6,729 nucleotides of DNA from Xanthobacteraceae bacterium (GTDB lineage Bacteria; Pseudomonadota; Alphaproteobacteria; Rhizobiales; Xanthobacteraceae), in the NCBI GenBank assembly GCA_030043285.1, contig JASHXZ010000644.1, positions 1 through 6,729 of the forward strand. The letters are read 5' to 3'. Made by a program: the position numbers and the translations under genes. Positions 4,754 to 6,729 of this stretch are shown piece after piece; positions within the stretch are counted from its first letter, which is position 1, and the number at the start of each line of letters is the position of its first letter. The notes below the pieces were generated by a model. The model saw nothing but the letters and a program-made list of their open reading frames with translations. It did not search any database and was not told the origin of the DNA.

Positions 4754-4779
4754 GCGGGCGTGGGCAATAAATCGCCCGC
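4754..4779. other. GC-rich hairpin in the deacylase upstream region
   Basis: GCGGGCG (4754-4760) pairs with CGCCCGC (4773-4779) around a 12-nt AT-containing loop. No T-tract follows on the plus strand. It could be a second, weaker stop behind the pilin terminator or a leader structure; the sequence alone does not decide. Confidence 0.3.
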
Positions 4780-4847
4780 GCGCGCGTGATCGTGACTCCG
4801 CGCTACACGTTGCAAGGCGAGTAGCGCTGCGCGCAGGCGCGCGGCGT

Positions 4848-4860
4848 GCTATCGGATAGC
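4848..4860. promoter_or_regulatory. Inverted repeat GCTATC-G-GATAGC upstream of the deacylase gene
   Basis: A perfect 6-bp inverted repeat about a single central G ends 30 bases before the GTG start at 4891. The position fits a repressor operator or a small 5' leader element. CGCTACAC also occurs twice nearby (4801-4808 and 4867-4874). No regulator gene is adjacent, so the assignment is tentative. Confidence 0.3.
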
Positions 4861-4890
4861 GGATCACGCTACACCATCCGCGCTTGCCTC

Positions 4891-6507
4891 GTGTACGACA
4901 TCGTCATCCGCAACGGTCTTGTGTTCGACGGCGACGGCAATCCCGGCTTCGCCGCGGATCTCGCCATCGCCGACGGCCGCATCGCCGCGATCAACCCCCT
5001 CCCGGTTAGGCAGGAGGCCGGCGCCAAAAGGATCATCGATGCCGAGGGCCTCGCGGTGGCGCCCGGCTTCATCGACATCAAGACCCATTCCGACTTCACG
5101 CTGCCGATCAATCCCACGGCCGAGAGCAAGGTGCGCCAGGGCGTCACCACCGAGATCATCGGCCATTGCGGCTTTTCGGTCGCGCCGGTGCTGCCCGGCA
5201 AGGTCGATCTGCTCAAGGACTATTTGAGCCCGAGCGCGCCGTGGCTGCCGTTTCGCGAGACCGGCTTCCCCGATTATCTGAACGGCTTTCCGCCGACCGC
5301 GGTGAACGCCGGCATGCTGGTCGGCCACAACACGCTGCGCCTGATGGTCATGGGCATGGCGGACCGCCCGCCGAGCGAAGCCGAGCTGCACCAGATGATC
5401 GCGCTCCTGGAGGAGGCGCTGGACGCCGGCGCGCTCGGGCTGTCGTCGGGCCTGTTCACGCCGCCGGGCTCGTACGCGGCGCCTGCCGAGATGATCGCGC
5501 TCGGCCACGTGCTGGCGCGGCATAATGCCGGCTATTTCACCCACCTGCGCGATGAATCCAGCAAAGTGCTCGAGGCGCTCGCCGAGGCGATCGACGTCGC
5601 CGAGCAATGCCGGGTGCACGTCGAGATCGTGCATTTCAAATGTTCCGGCACCGACAATTGGGGCAAAGCCAAAACCGCGCTCAATATGATTGCCGAGGCC
5701 AAGGCGCGCGGACTCGACGTCGATTGCGATTCCTACCCGTATGATGCCGGCTCCAATCCGCTGAAGAATTTGCTGCCGCCCTGGGTGCAGGCCGGCGGCG
5801 TCGAGGCCATGCTGGCGCGACTTGTCGATCCGGCAACGCGCGGCAGGATTCGCGACGACATCGCGCAACACGGCCTCAACAATTGGGGCAAGATCCCGTC
5901 ATGGGGCGCGGTGACGATCTCGATCTCGCCGCATCTGCCGCACTGCGCCGGCAAGACGATTGCGGCGCTGGCGAGCGAGCGCGGCTGCGACCCGATCGAC
6001 GCGTTGTGCGATTATCTGATCGCCGATCGCGGCGCGACGCGCGTGCTGGTGGCCGCGATTTCGGAAGACGACATTCGCGCCATCGTGGGATCGCGGCAGG
6101 CGCTGGTCGGCTCCGACGGCAATTGCGTCGCGCCTTACGGCACGGTCGGCCAGGGCCTGCCGCATCCGCGGTTTTACGGCACGTTTCCGCGCGTGCTGAC
6201 CCGCTACGCACGCGAGCAAAGCCTGCTGCCGCTCGAGCATGCTATCCGCAAAATGACCGGCGCCACTGCGCGCGCGCTAAAGCTCAAGGACCGCGGACTT
6301 TTGCGCCAAGGCTTTTGCGCCGACGTCGTGATCTTCGACCCAGCTGACTTCGCCGACCGCGCGACGTATGCGCAGCCGCACCAATTCCCGAGCGGGGCGC
6401 GCACCACCGTCATCGTCAACGGCACGATCGTGGTCGAGAACGCTGCGCACACCGGCGCGCTGCCCGGCAAAGTGCTGCGCCGCGATGCAGCCGGGGTGGT
6501 TGGGTGA
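4891..6507 (+). CDS. N-acyl-D-amino-acid deacylase family amidohydrolase
   Basis: A 538-residue cytoplasmic metal-dependent amidohydrolase of the D-aminoacylase/N-acyl-D-glutamate deacylase group, which releases a D-amino acid and a carboxylate from N-acyl-D-amino acids. The N-terminal small beta domain begins YDIVIRNGLVFDGDGNPGF; the TIM barrel opens at APGFIDIKTHSDF (57-69). Likely metal ligands are Cys93 in GHCGFS, His218 in YFTHLRDE and His248 in VEIVHFK; the catalytic Asp is D409 in LVGSDG. HPRFYGTFPRVL (425-436) is a hallmark of the group, and the end returns to the small domain (FCADVVIFDP...TVIVNGTIV). The usual HxH of the first metal site reads K64-T-H66, so its first His is lost. 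Start: GTG 4891 gives the family-standard MYDIVIRNG; no clear Shine-Dalgarno is visible. The frame also opens at GTG 4846 with an unlikely extension. Exact substrate unknown; other family members act on related N-acyl compounds. Confidence 0.92.
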   Translation: MYDIVIRNGLVFDGDGNPGFAADLAIADGRIAAINPLPVRQEAGAKRIIDAEGLAVAPGFIDIKTHSDFTLPINPTAESKVRQGVTTEIIGHCGFSVAPVLPGKVDLLKDYLSPSAPWLPFRETGFPDYLNGFPPTAVNAGMLVGHNTLRLMVMGMADRPPSEAELHQMIALLEEALDAGALGLSSGLFTPPGSYAAPAEMIALGHVLARHNAGYFTHLRDESSKVLEALAEAIDVAEQCRVHVEIVHFKCSGTDNWGKAKTALNMIAEAKARGLDVDCDSYPYDAGSNPLKNLLPPWVQAGGVEAMLARLVDPATRGRIRDDIAQHGLNNWGKIPSWGAVTISISPHLPHCAGKTIAALASERGCDPIDALCDYLIADRGATRVLVAAISEDDIRAIVGSRQALVGSDGNCVAPYGTVGQGLPHPRFYGTFPRVLTRYAREQSLLPLEHAIRKMTGATARALKLKDRGLLRQGFCADVVIFDPADFADRATYAQPHQFPSGARTTVIVNGTIVVENAAHTGALPGKVLRRDAAGVVG

Positions 6508-6529
6508 CCGGCAACGGTTTATTTGTTCA

Positions 6530-6673
6530 CCTCATCCTGAGGTGCGAGCGGAGCGAGCCTCGAAGGATGTAGGCCGAGGCATTCGGGCCCGCATCCTTCG
6601 AGGCTCGGCGCGGAGCTTGTCATCGGGCCGGCCGAAGGCCGGACCCGTTGGCGCCGAGCGCCTCAGGATGAGG
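6530..6673. repeat. Nested inverted-repeat element, probably a dispersed genomic repeat
   Basis: The 144-bp unit starts with CCTCATCCTGAGG (6530-6542) and ends with its perfect inverse, CCTCAGGATGAGG (6661-6673). Inside, CGAGCCTCGAAGGATG (6554-6569) is the perfect inverse of CATCCTTCGAGGCTCG (6592-6607), with a 22-nt spacer. A third stem, CCGGCC/GGCCGG, closes on GAA at 6628-6642. Similar CCTCATCCTGAGG...TCGAAGGATG modules are, to my recollection, scattered through Bradyrhizobium and related genomes. It lies between convergent genes (6507 plus, 6686 minus), where it would act as a bidirectional stop or mRNA 3'-end stabiliser. It contains no protein gene. Confidence 0.85.
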
Positions 6674-6685
6674 ATGCAGACTTGA

Positions 6686-6729
6686 TTAAACCTCGATGAC
6701 GATCTTCGGCGCCGGACGGCCGGCACCGG
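6686..6729 (-). CDS. C-terminal end of an unidentified convergent gene
   Basis: On the minus strand the right edge reads in frame through GAGRPAPKIVIEV to a TAA stop at 6688-6686. The strand-like, hydrophobic IVIEV ending, the GC-rich third positions and the location just outside the repeat element suit the tail of a real gene, transcribed towards the deacylase gene. Only 13 complete codons are visible, too few to name the protein. Confidence 0.5.
   Translation of the reverse strand, partial: GAGRPAPKIVIEV

Noticed and set aside
4864..5871. Long minus-strand open frame opposite the deacylase gene (335 codons)
   Set aside because: Its translation is rich in Arg, His and Gly with no fold pattern, as expected for the antisense of a GC-rich gene; the plus strand encodes a clear amidohydrolase.
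6532..6726. Open frames across the terminal inverted repeat on both strands
   Set aside because: They are produced by the structured repeat and do not continue the real gene tail at 6686-6729, which is in another frame.

Overview
The window is GC-rich DNA with short, widely spaced genes, the codon habits of an alphaproteobacterium, and several features common in Bradyrhizobium, Rhodopseudomonas, Pseudolabrys and related Hyphomicrobiales: a Bug-type tricarboxylate-binding protein, an orphan Flp pilin, tiny 'MAxAWxxLA' helical proteins, GGCCGCC/GGCGGCC terminators and a CCTCATCCTGAGG-type interspersed repeat. This placement is inferred from sequence style, because there is no rRNA or other marker gene.

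Layout, left to right. The first 250 bases hold no secure gene, only a terminator-like block and a possible gene fragment running off the edge. A SnoaL/NTF2-like protein (339-686, minus) and a small secreted cysteine-rich peptide (825-1028, plus) are divergent, and three 11-bp tandem repeats lie between them. A 467-base stretch without a convincing gene leads to a minimal PilZ (c-di-GMP-binding) protein (1496-1747). Next comes a probable small RNA of about 75 nt ending in a strong intrinsic terminator (about 1819-1894), then an unrecognised 90-residue protein (1953-2225) and a small helical protein (2397-2615). A Bug/TctC periplasmic substrate-binding protein with a twin-arginine-type signal follows (2814-3815). 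A paralogue of the small helical protein (3991-4212) sits behind a sequence resembling a general-stress sigma-EcfG promoter. A 54-residue Flp/Fap pilin (4520-4684) has its own ribosome binding site and terminator. The largest gene is an N-acyl-D-amino-acid deacylase family amidohydrolase (4891-6507). A 144-bp nested inverted repeat separates it from the tail of a convergent minus-strand gene at the right edge.

Most genes look like single transcription units, not parts of one operon: intergenic gaps are 100-470 bases and several are closed by hairpins. The Bug protein and the deacylase both suit scavenging of organic acids and amino-acid derivatives, but nothing links them in an operon. PilZ and Flp pilin could both belong to surface behaviour controlled by c-di-GMP; that is only inference from families, since no cpa/tad assembly genes are present. 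I found no phage, CRISPR, transposase or defence genes. The best candidates for something undescribed are the small RNA, the cysteine-rich peptide that lacks any acidic residue, and the pair of small helical paralogues.
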